Assembly: GCA_029242085.1 (NCBI GenBank)
Contig: JAQWUP010000010.1
Span: 1-46,183, forward strand
Reading direction: 5' to 3'
Length of the DNA stretch: 46,183 nucleotides
Origin: Porticoccaceae bacterium
GTDB lineage: Bacteria; Pseudomonadota; Gammaproteobacteria; Pseudomonadales; Porticoccaceae
A model generated the notes under the pieces. The model saw nothing but the letters and a program-made list of their open reading frames with translations, did no database searches and was not told the DNA's origin. The translations under genes were made by a program, and so were the position numbers. Positions 19,844 through 29,532 of the stretch are shown here, piece by piece. How positions within the stretch are numbered: position 1 is the first letter of the stretch; each line of letters starts with the position of its first letter.

Positions 19844-20322
19844 TGGAATCTGATCCCCTGGCTCAACTTCGCGACATACATCTGCCTGCAGATATTTCTT
19901 GGTGGCCATTGGCACCGGGCTGGTGGGTGCTTATTGTTGTGCTGGTATTTTTGTTTGGCTGGATTATCAGCAAAATGGTTAAACGCTATCAGGCTAACCT
20001 CTACCGTCGCCAAGCTCTGGTTAAATTAGAGCAGATAGAAAACTCCTCGGCCAACTCAAACCCATTGGCAGATATTTTTGCCGTACTTAAGCAGGCTGCC
20101 AATATTGCCTATCCCAATCGCCACTTTAGTAGCCTCGGCATCGATAAGTTTATCGACTTTTTGCACAGCAGCTGCCCCTCCAGTTTGTTTGGCGACCTGC
20201 CAGACAATCTTGATACCCTGCTCTACGCCGACGATCCACAGCAAAATAAGGCCCTCACACTCAACCTGTTAGCTAGCGCTAAAATCTGGATCATTGAACA
20301 CAGGCGCGAGGCACCGCAATAA
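19843..20322 (+). CDS. DUF4381 membrane protein of the Bat operon
   Basis: 159 aa. A conserved opening (DPLAQLRDIHLPADISWWPLAPGWW) leads to one membrane span at about residues 27-46, then a basic stretch KMVKRYQANLYRRQALVK and a soluble domain. This fits DUF4381, a regular partner of moxR-DUF58-VWA operons in proteobacteria. The GTG start overlaps the preceding TAG, and its own TAA overlaps the next ATG, so translation is probably coupled. The biochemical role is unknown. Confidence 0.88.
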   Translation: MESDPLAQLRDIHLPADISWWPLAPGWWVLIVVLVFLFGWIISKMVKRYQANLYRRQALVKLEQIENSSANSNPLADIFAVLKQAANIAYPNRHFSSLGIDKFIDFLHSSCPSSLFGDLPDNLDTLLYADDPQQNKALTLNLLASAKIWIIEHRREAPQ

Positions 20323-21320
20323 TGCTGAACCTTCTGTGGCCCTGGGCTCTGGCAATTGCACCTCTGCCCTTTATTTACCGCTGGTTGCGCAGCCCCGCTG
20401 AATTGGGCATCCGCGCCCTGCGAGCCCCGCTGCTCGCCAGTGCTGCGCTGGAAGCCGGCGCATCAATAAAAACCACCACTTGGCAGCGGCACCTTCTGCT
20501 GGCCACGCTTATTCTCTGCTGGCTGTGCACCGTTATCGCGGTTGCGCGGCCCGTGTGGATCGGTGAGCCCGTCGCTATGCCCACCAATGGCCGCGATATT
20601 CTGCTGGCGGTCGATATCTCCGGTAGCATGCAACAGCAGGATATGCAGATTAATGGCCGCGAGGTCAATCGACTGGTCGCGGTAAAAGCAGTGGTGGGTG
20701 ACTTTGTCGTCAAGCGCGAAGGTGATCGTCTGGGGCTGGTTTTATTTGGTGAAAAAGCCTATTTGCAGACCCCCCTAACCTTTGATCGCAAAACCATGCA
20801 GACATTATTAAACGAGGCGCAGCTAGGATTTGCTGGCAGCAATGGCACAGCCATTGGTGATGCCATTGGCCTTGCGGTAAAACGTCTGCAGGACCGACCA
20901 GAAAATCATCGGGTGGTTATTTTGCTCACCGATGGCGCCAATAATGCAGGCGCTCTGGAACCCATGGAAGCCGCCGATTTGGCTCGGCGGGCCAAGGTCA
21001 AAATTTATACCGTAGGCATTGGCGCCGAGATTCAAGAGACCTGGGGCCTGTTTGGTAAACGTATTACCAACCCCAGTGCCGATCTCGATGAGACCGCCTT
21101 GCAAAATATTGCCGAAGCCACTGGCGGTCAATTCTTTCGCGCCCGGGATCCAGAGGAGCTAACGGCGATTTATGCTGAGTTAAATCGCCTCGAAGCTATT
21201 GAGCAAGAAGCTGAAACCATTCGCCCTGTGGCCACATTATTCCATTGGCCGCTGGGAGTAGCTTTTGTTCTCAGCCTAGTTCTGGCGCTGTTTAGCAGCC
21301 GCAGGAATGCCCATGCCTGA
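20322..21320 (+). CDS. BatA-like VWA domain membrane protein
   Basis: 332 aa. Membrane spans lie near residues 57-78 and at the C-terminus (about 305-325). Between them is a periplasm-facing or cytoplasmic VWA domain with a full metal-ion-dependent adhesion site: DISGSM (Asp98, Ser100, Ser102), GSNGTAIGDAIG and LLTDGANN. BatA proteins are linked to aerotolerance in Bacteroides and to envelope stress elsewhere; the role here is inferred from operon type. The stop overlaps the next gene by 14 nt. Confidence 0.9.
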   Translation: MLNLLWPWALAIAPLPFIYRWLRSPAELGIRALRAPLLASAALEAGASIKTTTWQRHLLLATLILCWLCTVIAVARPVWIGEPVAMPTNGRDILLAVDISGSMQQQDMQINGREVNRLVAVKAVVGDFVVKREGDRLGLVLFGEKAYLQTPLTFDRKTMQTLLNEAQLGFAGSNGTAIGDAIGLAVKRLQDRPENHRVVILLTDGANNAGALEPMEAADLARRAKVKIYTVGIGAEIQETWGLFGKRITNPSADLDETALQNIAEATGGQFFRARDPEELTAIYAELNRLEAIEQEAETIRPVATLFHWPLGVAFVLSLVLALFSSRRNAHA

Positions 21321-23136
21321 GCTAATTGCAGACTTTTTTATTGGCCTGGACAATTTTCACTTTATCCGTCCACTGTGGTTTCTGGGGATGATTCCAGCCG
21401 CTCTGGTACTGTTGTTACTGCAATGGCATAGGCGCAACGCTGGTAACTGGGCCCAGGTGATTAACCCGGCACTACTACCCTTTTTAATGCAGGGCGAGAC
21501 CAACAAAAAACGCCACAGCACAGCCTGGTTAATGAGTGCTTTAGCCCTAATCTGGTTGCTCAGCTGTATTGGCCTTGCCGGGCCCACCTGGCAGCAGCTA
21601 CCCCAGCCGGTGCATAAAGAGGACTCAGCTGTCATTGTGGTGTTTGATTTATCGCCATCGATGCTGGCGCAGGACATTAAACCCAGCAGACTGGTACGCG
21701 CCCGCTATAAACTGATAGATATTCTCAAACAGCGTCGTGAGGGCTTTACTGCTCTGGTGGTGTATGGCGGGGAAGCCCATACGGTGTCGCCATTAACCGA
21801 AGACAGCAACACAATTATTAGTCTGGTGCCCATATTGCACCCCATCCTATTACCCGAATATGGCAGCAATACCGAGGAGGCCATTGAGGTCGCCCTAGAG
21901 TTAGCAGTTAACGGCGGTTATGACCGAGCAGATATATTACTGATCACCGATGGCGTCGCCCGCTCTGCCTTTGGCAGCATCCAGTCGATGGTTTCTCAGG
22001 CAGGCAAATACCGCCTGTCGATACTGGGCGTGGGTACAGATCAGGGTGCACCAATCCCCCTTGGCGATGGTGGCTTTGTCAAAGATAGCCGCGGCGGTAT
22101 TTTAATTCCCAAGTTAAATTCCTCCTCACTGCAGTCACTGGCCTCCGCTGGATCTGGTAACTATCAATCTATTACCTCTGATGATGCTGATATAGAACAG
22201 CTCCTCGCACTGACTGAACAGCTATTTCCCGATGCGACCAGAGAGTTAGATCGCTCGTTTGATCTCTGGGATGATCAGGGTCATTGGCTAGCCATACTGC
22301 TGATTCCAGTCCTGTTACTAGGCTTTCGTAAAGGTACGGTGGTGGCCTTGGTCTTGGCACCGCTGCTATTTAGCAGCCCTTCTGTCGAGGCGTTGGAGTG
22401 GCGAGATCTCTGGCAAACCCCAGATCAACAGGGCGCCAGGGCTCTGCAGGCGGGAGATACAGAAACGGCTCAGAGCTTGTTTGATCACGATCAGTGGCGA
22501 GGCAGTGCAGCCTATCAAGCAGAGGACTACAGCGCGGCGATTGATGCCTTTTCAGGCTCAGGCAGTGCCGATGCCCATTACAATCGCGGCAATGCGCTGG
22601 CTAAATCTGGTGACCTTGAGGGTGCCATCGAGGCCTATAATCAGGCCCTACAACAGCAACCTGAAATGGACGATGCACTGGCCAACCGCGACCTTATTGA
22701 AAAACTAAAACAGCAGCAACAGCAGCAGGACTCTTCCGACCAGCAGGATCAGTCAGAGCAGCAAGACAGCGATCAGAATCAACAACAAGACCAGCAACAA
22801 CAAAATAGCGAACAAGAGCAGTCTGGGCAAAGCGATCAGCATGCTCAACATCAAGATCAAGAACAAACCCAGCAAGAACAAGAGCAAGAGCAACAGGAAA
22901 AAGAACAGCAACAAAAGCAGGAACAGCAGCAAAAAGAATCTGAGCAGGAGCAGCAGGCCCCTGAGGCCGAGCCCACAGAAGAAGAAAAACAGGCCCAACA
23001 AGAAATTGAACAGATGCTGCGCAGAGTCCCAGACGATCCGGGCGGTCTGTTGCGTGAAAAATTTCGCTATCAGTCTCGTCAGCGAGCACTGGAGCAAAGA
23101 CGACCTAAGCCACCCAACGACGAAGAGCGCTGGTAA
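21307..23136 (+). CDS. BatB/BatC-like fusion: VWA, TPR and Gln-rich tail
   Basis: 609 aa. Spans near residues 24-40 and 72-90 precede a VWA domain with MIDAS DLSPSM (Asp114, Ser116, Ser118) and LLITDGVARS. A further span near 325-350 leads to tetratricopeptide-like repeats including AHYNRGNALAKSGDLEGAIE. The last 150 residues are extremely rich in Gln, Glu, Asp and Ser (coded about 22700-23000), ending in a short basic tail. In Bacteroides batB and batC are separate genes; a fusion is common in gammaproteobacteria. The first ATG is used here, but a second ATG at 21313 has better spacing from the AGGA sequence. Confidence 0.9.
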   Translation: MPMPELIADFFIGLDNFHFIRPLWFLGMIPAALVLLLLQWHRRNAGNWAQVINPALLPFLMQGETNKKRHSTAWLMSALALIWLLSCIGLAGPTWQQLPQPVHKEDSAVIVVFDLSPSMLAQDIKPSRLVRARYKLIDILKQRREGFTALVVYGGEAHTVSPLTEDSNTIISLVPILHPILLPEYGSNTEEAIEVALELAVNGGYDRADILLITDGVARSAFGSIQSMVSQAGKYRLSILGVGTDQGAPIPLGDGGFVKDSRGGILIPKLNSSSLQSLASAGSGNYQSITSDDADIEQLLALTEQLFPDATRELDRSFDLWDDQGHWLAILLIPVLLLGFRKGTVVALVLAPLLFSSPSVEALEWRDLWQTPDQQGARALQAGDTETAQSLFDHDQWRGSAAYQAEDYSAAIDAFSGSGSADAHYNRGNALAKSGDLEGAIEAYNQALQQQPEMDDALANRDLIEKLKQQQQQQDSSDQQDQSEQQDSDQNQQQDQQQQNSEQEQSGQSDQHAQHQDQEQTQQEQEQEQQEKEQQQKQEQQQKESEQEQQAPEAEPTEEEKQAQQEIEQMLRRVPDDPGGLLREKFRYQSRQRALEQRRPKPPNDEERW

Positions 23137-24849
23137 ATGAATTTTAAATTTTCAAAAACGATTGTTTTCGTTGTTGCAGTTTTAACAATGTGCGCAGCCG
23201 CGAGTTCAAGCTGGGCCGAATTAAGCGCCAAAGCCAGTCGCACAGTGCTGGACAGCAATGAGACGCTGCAGCTGCGCGTGCGACTCGATGCCCAGGCGTT
23301 CAGGTCAGAACCAGATTTTTCTCCGCTGCAAAAAGATTTTGAAATTTTATCCAATAATCGCCAGCAGCAGTACTCCAGCGTCAATGGCAAAGCTCAGTCA
23401 TACACCGACTGGAATTTAACCCTACTACCCAAGCGCACGGGTATTATTTTAATTCCATCACTCAAATATAAAAAACAGATAAGCAATGCCGTAGAAATTA
23501 CCGTGCGCGCTGCATCGACCTCTGGTAACAGCGCTGCAGGAAAACAACCAATCTACACCGAAACACTGGTAGACAAGTCTGCTGTCTATATTCAAGAGCA
23601 AATTATCCTGACCCAGCGCCTCTATACCTCGGTGCAATTGCGCGACTACAGTCTATCCGAACTGGACATTCCAGGAGCCATTCTGCAGCGACTTGGCGAT
23701 AACCAATTTCAAAAAATGATCAATGGTAGAAACTACTTAGTGCTCGAAGTGAGTTATGCCATTTTTCCCCAGAGCAGTGGCAAGCTCAATATTCCGGCAC
23801 TGCGCTTTGGTGCCTACGAAAGTACAAGCCGCAGTCAGTTTGGCGCCTTTGCCACCCGCGGCAATCGCGTCTTTCGAGATACCCAAAGTAAAACAGTCGA
23901 TGTTATGGCCAAGCCAGCTCATGTACCTGTCAATGAATGGATGCCCAGCAGCAAGGTCGAGTTGACTCAGCAGTGGAGCAATGACCTCAACAACCTAACC
24001 GTTGGCGAGCCTGTCACCAGAACCATTCGCACCAGCGCACAGGGTCTTACCGGCGCGCAAATACTACCCCTCACAATAGCCCCGAGCAGTCAGTACAAGA
24101 TGTACCCAGACCAGCCCCAGCTAGACCAGCAGATCAGTGGCGAGGGAATCTTGGGTACTCGCACAGAATCTCTGGCACTGGTGCCCAATCAGGTCGGTGA
24201 CATAATTTTGCCCGCCATTGAAATGCGTTGGTGGGATACGGTACAGCAGCGCATGCAAACCGCCAGCCTACCAGCGATTAGGGTTCAGGTCAGTGCCAGT
24301 GCGGCGATCAATAATGTTCCGGCAGCACCCAGTAACCAACTGCTGACAATGGAGCCCCTCAACCTAGAGGCGGCCGCAGTGGAAACGACTGAGCTATCCT
24401 GGCTAGTAAAGCTGTCTTTAGCCGCTAATGTCCTGCTACTAGCTGGGATCGTCGCGCTACTCGTTGGCCGTCGCAGGCAACCGGCGTTGGCCAAGCGCAG
24501 TACTGAAACCCAAACCTCTGCACTGCTAAACCTAAAACAGCAGCTAAAAGCGATTGAGACACAGGCGCAGCGAAACGATTTAATCGGCATGCGCGATGGG
24601 ATACTCACATGGGGGCAATGCCTATTTTCTGAGACACCGCCCACCACAATCAAGCAACTGGCCACCTTATTAGGTGACGCTGATCTAGAGGCGCAATTCG
24701 TTCAGTTAGATCGGCAGTTATATAAGGGAGATTCAGCTGATGGGCTGGATATTACATTGCTATTAAAGCGTTTAAAGCAGCAGTCGACGTTTTCTCGCGC
24801 GGCTAAACCCGATCTGGGTTCTGGGTTAAAGCCGTTGTATCCTGATTGA
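23137..24849 (+). CDS. BatD family protein
   Basis: 570 aa. A clear signal peptide (about residues 1-27, ending SSSWA) is followed by beta-rich BatD (PF13584) sequence including RQQQYSSVNGKAQSYTDWN and the segments GIILIPSL and GDIILPAIEMRWWD. A single membrane span (about 431-450) and a cytoplasmic tail end the protein. The ATG directly follows the TAA of the preceding gene. It is the last gene of the operon and converges on panD across a palindromic repeat locus. Confidence 0.88.
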   Translation: MNFKFSKTIVFVVAVLTMCAAASSSWAELSAKASRTVLDSNETLQLRVRLDAQAFRSEPDFSPLQKDFEILSNNRQQQYSSVNGKAQSYTDWNLTLLPKRTGIILIPSLKYKKQISNAVEITVRAASTSGNSAAGKQPIYTETLVDKSAVYIQEQIILTQRLYTSVQLRDYSLSELDIPGAILQRLGDNQFQKMINGRNYLVLEVSYAIFPQSSGKLNIPALRFGAYESTSRSQFGAFATRGNRVFRDTQSKTVDVMAKPAHVPVNEWMPSSKVELTQQWSNDLNNLTVGEPVTRTIRTSAQGLTGAQILPLTIAPSSQYKMYPDQPQLDQQISGEGILGTRTESLALVPNQVGDIILPAIEMRWWDTVQQRMQTASLPAIRVQVSASAAINNVPAAPSNQLLTMEPLNLEAAAVETTELSWLVKLSLAANVLLLAGIVALLVGRRRQPALAKRSTETQTSALLNLKQQLKAIETQAQRNDLIGMRDGILTWGQCLFSETPPTTIKQLATLLGDADLEAQFVQLDRQLYKGDSADGLDITLLLKRLKQQSTFSRAAKPDLGSGLKPLYPD

Positions 24850-24851
24850 TG

Positions 24852-25000
24852 GAGATCCTTCGCTACGCTCAGGATGACAGATTGGGGCGCTCGGATGACA
24901 GGCTGGCGGGCTGGGATGACAGGTTGGGGGGCTGGGATGACAGGTTGGGAAGCAACGCAGCCACTGTCATCCTGAAAGAGCAGAGCGACTGAAGGATCTC
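24852..25000. repeat. Palindromic repeat locus 1 with four 21-bp phased cores
   Basis: The outer arms 24852-24880 and 24964-25000 are inverted copies: both read GAGATCCTTC inward and end in AGGATGACAG. GGATGACAG recurs at 24872, 24893, 24914 and 24935, exactly 21 bp apart, with G-rich spacers. It fills the whole gap between convergent batD and panD. The same family occurs at 33759-34264 and 43909-44074. No ORF and no classical terminator is present here. Confidence 0.88.
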
Positions 25001-25010
25001 TAGAATTACA

Positions 25011-25394
25011 TTAACCCGCCAACTGTACCGCTATAGTATTCGACGACCGCTCAACCGAATTATCCTGATTCAGGTACACCAACTTTGGCTTGTGCACCGC
25101 TGCCTCAGCCTCAGAAAACTGCCCATAGGTGGCGATAATAATTCTGTCTCCCACCTGGCACTTACGTGCCGCAGCGCCATTGATTGAGATAATGCCTGAG
25201 CCCGCTTCAGCCACAATAACATAGGTGGTAAAACGCTCACCATTGGTCACATTGTAGATATCAATCTGTTCAAATTCGCGCATACCAGATAGCGCTAACA
25301 TGTCGGCATCAATAGCACAGGAACCGTCATACCACAGCTCAGCCTGGGTGACGGATGCCATATGTAATTTAGCTTTGAGGAAATTAGACAGCAT
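25011..25394 (-). CDS. panD: Aspartate 1-decarboxylase
   Basis: Makes beta-alanine from L-aspartate for pantothenate synthesis. It is a pyruvoyl enzyme made as a proenzyme that cleaves itself between Gly24 and Ser25, visible here in WYDGSCAID. The start ATG 25392-25394 ([17 protein letters not shown]) follows AAGGAG at good spacing and gives 127 aa; a longer upstream reading is rejected. It lies 55 nt after panC on the same strand, so the two pathway steps are probably coexpressed. Confidence 0.96.
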   Translation of the reverse strand: MLSNFLKAKLHMASVTQAELWYDGSCAIDADMLALSGMREFEQIDIYNVTNGERFTTYVIVAEAGSGIISINGAAARKCQVGDRIIIATYGQFSEAEAAVHKPKLVYLNQDNSVERSSNTIAVQLAG

Positions 25395-25449
25395 AGATAA
25401 ACTCCTTTTCAAATAAACAACAGCTGCTTAGTTAACAACCAATTTTCAA

Positions 25450-26298
25450 CTACAGGGTAATACTTAAATTATCAATCAGCCTAGCTGACTCGGTAAACAT
25501 GGCACCCAAGACGGTAATTTCAACATCATCATCCGCGGCTAAATCCAATGTCTTGCTGTTACAGGCGGTGACATAGTCAATTTTAAAACCCGCGTCGATA
25601 ATACGCCCCTTAGCCGTTTCCTCTAATACAGAGAAATCTCGATTACCGGCTTTAATTTCCGCCGCGATCCATTCCAGACTGTCTTTCAACACAGTGACCA
25701 GAGGACGCTCTTCCGGGGTGATATAACTATTGCGTGAGCTCATAGCCAAACCATCGAGCTCGCGGTGAATGGGCGCTGAGCTAATTTCAACCGGCATGCA
25801 CAGATCTTCCGCCATGCGACGAATCACAGCCAGCTGCTGGTAATCTTTAATACCAAAAATGGCTTCGTCCGGCTGCACTATATTAAACAGTTTGCTGACC
25901 ACGGTAGTTACACCCTCAAAATGGCCGGGGCGGCTGGCGCCACAGAGAACATCGGTCATGGTCGGGCAGATAACGCGGCTCTGGGTGTTCAGGCCATTGG
26001 GGTACATCTCAGTGTCATCGGGATGAAACAGATAGTCACAGCCAGCTTCACGAAGCTTGTCGCAATCGCCCTGATAGGTGCGCGGGTATTTATCCCAGTC
26101 TTCATTGAGGCCAAATTGCAGTGCGTTGACAAAGATCGAACAGACCACCATATCGTTGCTTTCACGAGCCTGTTTAATCAAGGCTAAATGGCCATCGTGG
26201 AGGTTGCCCATGGTGGGCACAAAACCAATGCGCAATCCCTGCCGGCGATCTTTATTGAGATCATCTCTAAGGCCATTGACGGTATGAAAAACCTTCAT
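25450..26298 (-). CDS. panC: Pantothenate synthetase
   Basis: Joins pantoate and beta-alanine with ATP to form pantothenate. The 282 aa match the family. The nucleotidyl-transferase motif [14 protein letters not shown] (HxGH, His34 and His37) and the [12 protein letters not shown] segment are clear. [15 protein letters not shown] carries further active-site residues. The ATG start MKVFHTV is 36 nt after dnaB, so dnaB-panC-panD could share a transcript. panB is not in the window. Confidence 0.96.
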   Translation of the reverse strand: MKVFHTVNGLRDDLNKDRRQGLRIGFVPTMGNLHDGHLALIKQARESNDMVVCSIFVNALQFGLNEDWDKYPRTYQGDCDKLREAGCDYLFHPDDTEMYPNGLNTQSRVICPTMTDVLCGASRPGHFEGVTTVVSKLFNIVQPDEAIFGIKDYQQLAVIRRMAEDLCMPVEISSAPIHRELDGLAMSSRNSYITPEERPLVTVLKDSLEWIAAEIKAGNRDFSVLEETAKGRIIDAGFKIDYVTACNSKTLDLAADDDVEITVLGAMFTESARLIDNLSITL

Positions 26299-26334
26299 TT
26301 ACGACACCTATGTTAACGGAATACAGCTGCTGTT

Positions 26335-27783
26335 TTAGTTGTCGGCGAAGTGATCGCCAGCGAGATTTTCAAAGCGCGTGTACTTGCCCATAAACATCAA
26401 TCGGCAGGTGCCAATGGGACCATTACGCTGCTTGCCGAGAATGATTTCGGCCGTGCCCTTATCGGGACTGTCTTCGTTATAGACCTCATCGCGGTAGATA
26501 AAGGCAATCACATCGGCATCCTGCTCAATCGCACCAGATTCACGCAAATCCGCATTAACCGGGCGCTTATTGGGTCGCTGTTCAACATTTCGACTGAGCT
26601 GTGATAGTGCAATCATTGGGCACTCATATTCTCTGGCCAAACCTTTTAGCTCGCGAGAGATCTGTGAGATTTCCTGCACCCGACCCTCGGTGGAATTAGT
26701 ACCACTCATCAGCTGCAGGTAATCCACCATAATCATGCCCGGCTGGGCCTGCTCATAAAGCGCTTCGGTATCAGCAGGTGTATCAGCGCCATGCTCCTGA
26801 TGCCACTTCTGACGCAACTGATCAACACGCTCACGGGTAAACTGTTTGATACGATTGCGCATTTCCAACGGCGTGATACCGGCAGAGTCATCAATAAATA
26901 GGGGGCGATCCTTGAGTCGCTGGGCGGCACTGCTCAGGCGCGGCCAATCATCTTCCACTAAATTGCCAGAGCGCATGCGGGTTGCGTCGATTTTGCCAAT
27001 TGAGGAGAGCATCCGCATCACTAGGCTGCTGGCAGGCATCTCAAGTGAGAATACCAGTACCGGACGATCCTGATGCAAGGTGGCATGTTCAACCATATTC
27101 ATGGCAAACGAGGTCTTACCCATGGAGGGTCGACCGGCAATAATAATCAGGTCTGATTTCTGCCAACCGGATGTCATCTGGTCGAGATCGGCAAAGCCGG
27201 TGCTCAGGCCGGTAATATCGGCATCGTTTTTAAAAAGCTCATCAAGGCGGTCAACGGCCTCTTTAATTAGCGAGTTAACTTCTTTGAAGCCGCCCTTCTT
27301 AGGACGGTTTTCAATGATTTCTTGCAGTCGGCTCTCGGCTTCAGCCAGTAGTTTCGAACTGTCCCAGCCAAGTGGGTTGTAGCCCTTGCGCACAATGTCG
27401 CTGGCCGCACCAATTAACTGGCGAACAATTGAGCGCTCCAACACAATTTGGGTATAGGCTTTGATATTGGCCGAGCTCGGTGTGCTGTGAGCCAGATCGA
27501 CGAGATACTCAGCACCGCCAACGGCGCTGAGATCATTGTTATTTTGTAGAAATTCGGACAGGGTAATCGGGTCAAATGGCTGGCCATCTGCAGACAGGCT
27601 ATGCATCGCATTAAAGATCAGCTGGTGGTCTGAGCTGTAAAAATCGCTGTCCGCCAGCACCTCTGCAATAGAGTCGAAGGCGTCATTTTTAAGCATTAGA
27701 CCACCGAGAACAGCCTGCTCAGCCTCAATCGAATGAGGGAGTGGTTGACTGACGGTAGGTTCCGCAAAAAGCGCTTCGTTCAT
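26335..27783 (-). CDS. dnaB: Replicative DNA helicase DnaB
   Basis: Hexameric 5'-3' helicase at the replication fork. The 482 aa comprise an N-terminal DnaG-interacting domain (about residues 15-120), a linker, and a RecA-like domain. Walker A GRPSMGKT is at residues 217-224 and Walker B MIMVDYLQLM at about 350. SQLSRNVEQRPNKRPVNADL and the arginine-finger region follow. Between helix TPLEMRNRIKQF and Walker B about 30 residues (315-347, DQLRQKWHQEHGADTPADTE and onward) appear inserted compared with E. coli DnaB as I recall it. It is separated from rplI by a terminator. Confidence 0.96.
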   Translation of the reverse strand: MNEALFAEPTVSQPLPHSIEAEQAVLGGLMLKNDAFDSIAEVLADSDFYSSDHQLIFNAMHSLSADGQPFDPITLSEFLQNNNDLSAVGGAEYLVDLAHSTPSSANIKAYTQIVLERSIVRQLIGAASDIVRKGYNPLGWDSSKLLAEAESRLQEIIENRPKKGGFKEVNSLIKEAVDRLDELFKNDADITGLSTGFADLDQMTSGWQKSDLIIIAGRPSMGKTSFAMNMVEHATLHQDRPVLVFSLEMPASSLVMRMLSSIGKIDATRMRSGNLVEDDWPRLSSAAQRLKDRPLFIDDSAGITPLEMRNRIKQFTRERVDQLRQKWHQEHGADTPADTEALYEQAQPGMIMVDYLQLMSGTNSTEGRVQEISQISRELKGLAREYECPMIALSQLSRNVEQRPNKRPVNADLRESGAIEQDADVIAFIYRDEVYNEDSPDKGTAEIILGKQRNGPIGTCRLMFMGKYTRFENLAGDHFADN

Positions 27784-27824
27784 AGCAGAGATTGTTACCC
27801 AATAAAAGTTGCGTTAATTAGCCG

Positions 27825-27871
27825 CTGAAAAACAAAAACGGCACTGCATCTTATTAAGAAGCGGTGCCGTT
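27825..27871 (-). terminator. Rho-independent terminator after rplI
   Basis: On the minus strand AACGGCAC (27864-27871) pairs with GTGCCGTT (27837-27844). It is followed by two T-rich runs (complement of the A-runs at 27825-27838). It ends the rpsF-rpsR-DUF2232-rplI transcript ahead of dnaB; partial readthrough may also feed dnaB. Confidence 0.88.
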
Positions 27872-27937
27872 ATGCAATGCTTAACTGATGCACTGGTATC
27901 TAGAGCGAACGCGCTTTAAGCCACCAGTGAGCAGAAA

Positions 27938-28387
27938 TTACTCTGCTTCAATAACAACAGTCACTGACTCAACAACGTCGAGGTGCAACTGAACTTCAAC
28001 CGCAAACTCTCCAACATGGCGGAAAGCGCCATCTGGAAGGTTGATCTCGCTCTTGCTGATCTCGCCGCCGGCAGCGTTAATCGCCTCTTCCAGCTCACGG
28101 ATACCAATAGAGCCAAACAGCTTGCCTTCATCACCAGCAATTGCGCTGATGGTCACTGAACCCAGTGCTTGCAACTTGGCACCGCGACCCTGAGCTTCGC
28201 TCAGTTTTGCAGCAGCAGCGGCTTCGAGGTCTGCACGACGCAGTTCGAAGTCAGCAACATTGGCTTCAGTAGCAAATACAGCCTTGCCCTGAGGAACCAA
28301 GTAGTTGCGGCCGTAGCCAGCTTTAACATTAGCTTTGTCGCCGATGTTGCCCAACTTGCCAATCTTTTCTAGCAGAATAACTTCCAT
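27938..28387 (-). CDS. rplI: 50S ribosomal protein bL9
   Basis: 149 aa, the normal size. [20 protein letters not shown] and [16 protein letters not shown] form the 23S-binding N-domain, a long connecting helix follows (about residues 41-75), and the C-domain has GKLFGSIG. bL9 helps maintain reading-frame fidelity. It is last in the rpsF operon and followed by a terminator. Confidence 0.97.
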   Translation of the reverse strand: MEVILLEKIGKLGNIGDKANVKAGYGRNYLVPQGKAVFATEANVADFELRRADLEAAAAAKLSEAQGRGAKLQALGSVTISAIAGDEGKLFGSIGIRELEEAINAAGGEISKSEINLPDGAFRHVGEFAVEVQLHLDVVESVTVVIEAE

Positions 28388-28422
28388 CTCAATAACCTCT
28401 TTTTCTTACTACCTGCCCAACA

Positions 28423-29286
28423 TTAACGGTTTTTAAAGGCCGCTAATCGAGAGCGTAAATTCAATATGCTGTCAGCAACTCCCAGACTCACCAGCAGTAT
28501 CGCTGTTGAAGAACCGGCAAACACCAACCCAAAATACAATAAACCCAGCCACTGACCACCAACATTCAAAAACTTAACCGCATGGTGAATCATAGCCAAT
28601 CCGCAGATCAATAACGGCACTGATAACAGCTGCGACCAGGGTTTGTATTCGCTTGGCAAAAACATCCCGGCTATAACAGCAGCCAATAGCATCAGTGCAA
28701 ACCTGCTATCTAAACTTAAACTGTGGAACTCTTGTTGAAATCCACCTGGGTTATACAGCAGCGCTTGCCACCATCTGGATACCAACAAACTCGCTATAGC
28801 GCTGAGTGTTAACATCCAGGCCATAAGACCCAATATAAACTGACGCCCCGGAATAAAGGGCGTCTCCTGCAATTCTTGCTCTTCGGCCATCTGCGTAAAC
28901 ACATTGGCAACATCTTGCACAAATTCGTCTATCGCCGGTGCAAACAACCCACCGAAACTCAGCGCGGTAACCATTCCAACACCCACCGACACCAGCATAG
29001 TCAACTGCCAGGAGGCGGAAAGCCTCAATACATTGGCCGAGACCACCATCATAACCAGTGCAGCTACTGAAACTAATGTCAGCAGCTGGCTGCCTTCGCT
29101 GAGGTAGAAAGTGCCGATCAGTGGCAAAACTGCCCACATCGCGACTATCACACCCTCAATACTTCCTTTGCGAAGTGTCACCAAGCCGATGGCTGCCGGG
29201 CTAATAAAGGGAAAAATATTTCCCAATAGAGCCACGATACAAGCCTGAGCTCGCCCGCGCATAATAAACTCAGCTAGGGCACGCAA
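28423..29286 (-). CDS. DUF2232 multi-spanning membrane protein
   Basis: 287 aa with about seven or eight hydrophobic spans; it is almost entirely membrane-embedded. This DUF2232-type protein is regularly found between rpsR and rplI in pseudomonad-like gammaproteobacteria; its function is unknown. The start is a TTG at 29284-29286 with AAGGAA 8 nt upstream. An in-frame ATG nine codons in (MRGRAQA) is the alternative. It starts 16 nt after rpsR. Confidence 0.85.
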   Translation of the reverse strand: MRALAEFIMRGRAQACIVALLGNIFPFISPAAIGLVTLRKGSIEGVIVAMWAVLPLIGTFYLSEGSQLLTLVSVAALVMMVVSANVLRLSASWQLTMLVSVGVGMVTALSFGGLFAPAIDEFVQDVANVFTQMAEEQELQETPFIPGRQFILGLMAWMLTLSAIASLLVSRWWQALLYNPGGFQQEFHSLSLDSRFALMLLAAVIAGMFLPSEYKPWSQLLSVPLLICGLAMIHHAVKFLNVGGQWLGLLYFGLVFAGSSTAILLVSLGVADSILNLRSRLAAFKNR

Positions 29287-29302
29287 GAGCGTTATTCCTT
29301 AA

Positions 29303-29530
29303 TTACTTATGGCTATCGGTGTAAGGCAGCAACGCGATGTAACGTGCGCGCTTGATAGCTTCAGACAGCTCACGCTGATAGCGTGCCTTGGTGCCAGTAA
29401 TACGGCTGGGAACGATTTTTCCGCTCTCAGAAACATAGCCTTTCAAGGTATCTAAATCTTTATAGTCAATTTCAGTGGCGCCTTCGGCGGTGAAACGACA
29501 AAACTTTCTACGACGTACAAACTTAGCCAT
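29303..29530 (-). CDS. rpsR: 30S ribosomal protein bS18
   Basis: 75 aa. [39 protein letters not shown] and the basic [20 protein letters not shown] are the bS18 hallmarks. It forms a heterodimer with bS6 on the 30S platform. It starts 2 nt after the rpsF stop, so translation is coupled. Confidence 0.98.
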   Translation of the reverse strand: MAKFVRRRKFCRFTAEGATEIDYKDLDTLKGYVSESGKIVPSRITGTKARYQRELSEAIKRARYIALLPYTDSHK

Positions 29531-29532
29531 GA

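Noticed and set aside
22694-23097. Leu/Phe-rich minus-strand frames resembling membrane proteins
   Set aside because: They are the complement of the CAG/CAA/GAA-rich BatB/C tail, which automatically gives Leu/Phe/Val codons.
24872-24943. Regular 21-bp repeats as a CRISPR array
   Set aside because: The repeated core is only about 9-10 bp, spacers are alike rather than unique, and no cas gene is near.
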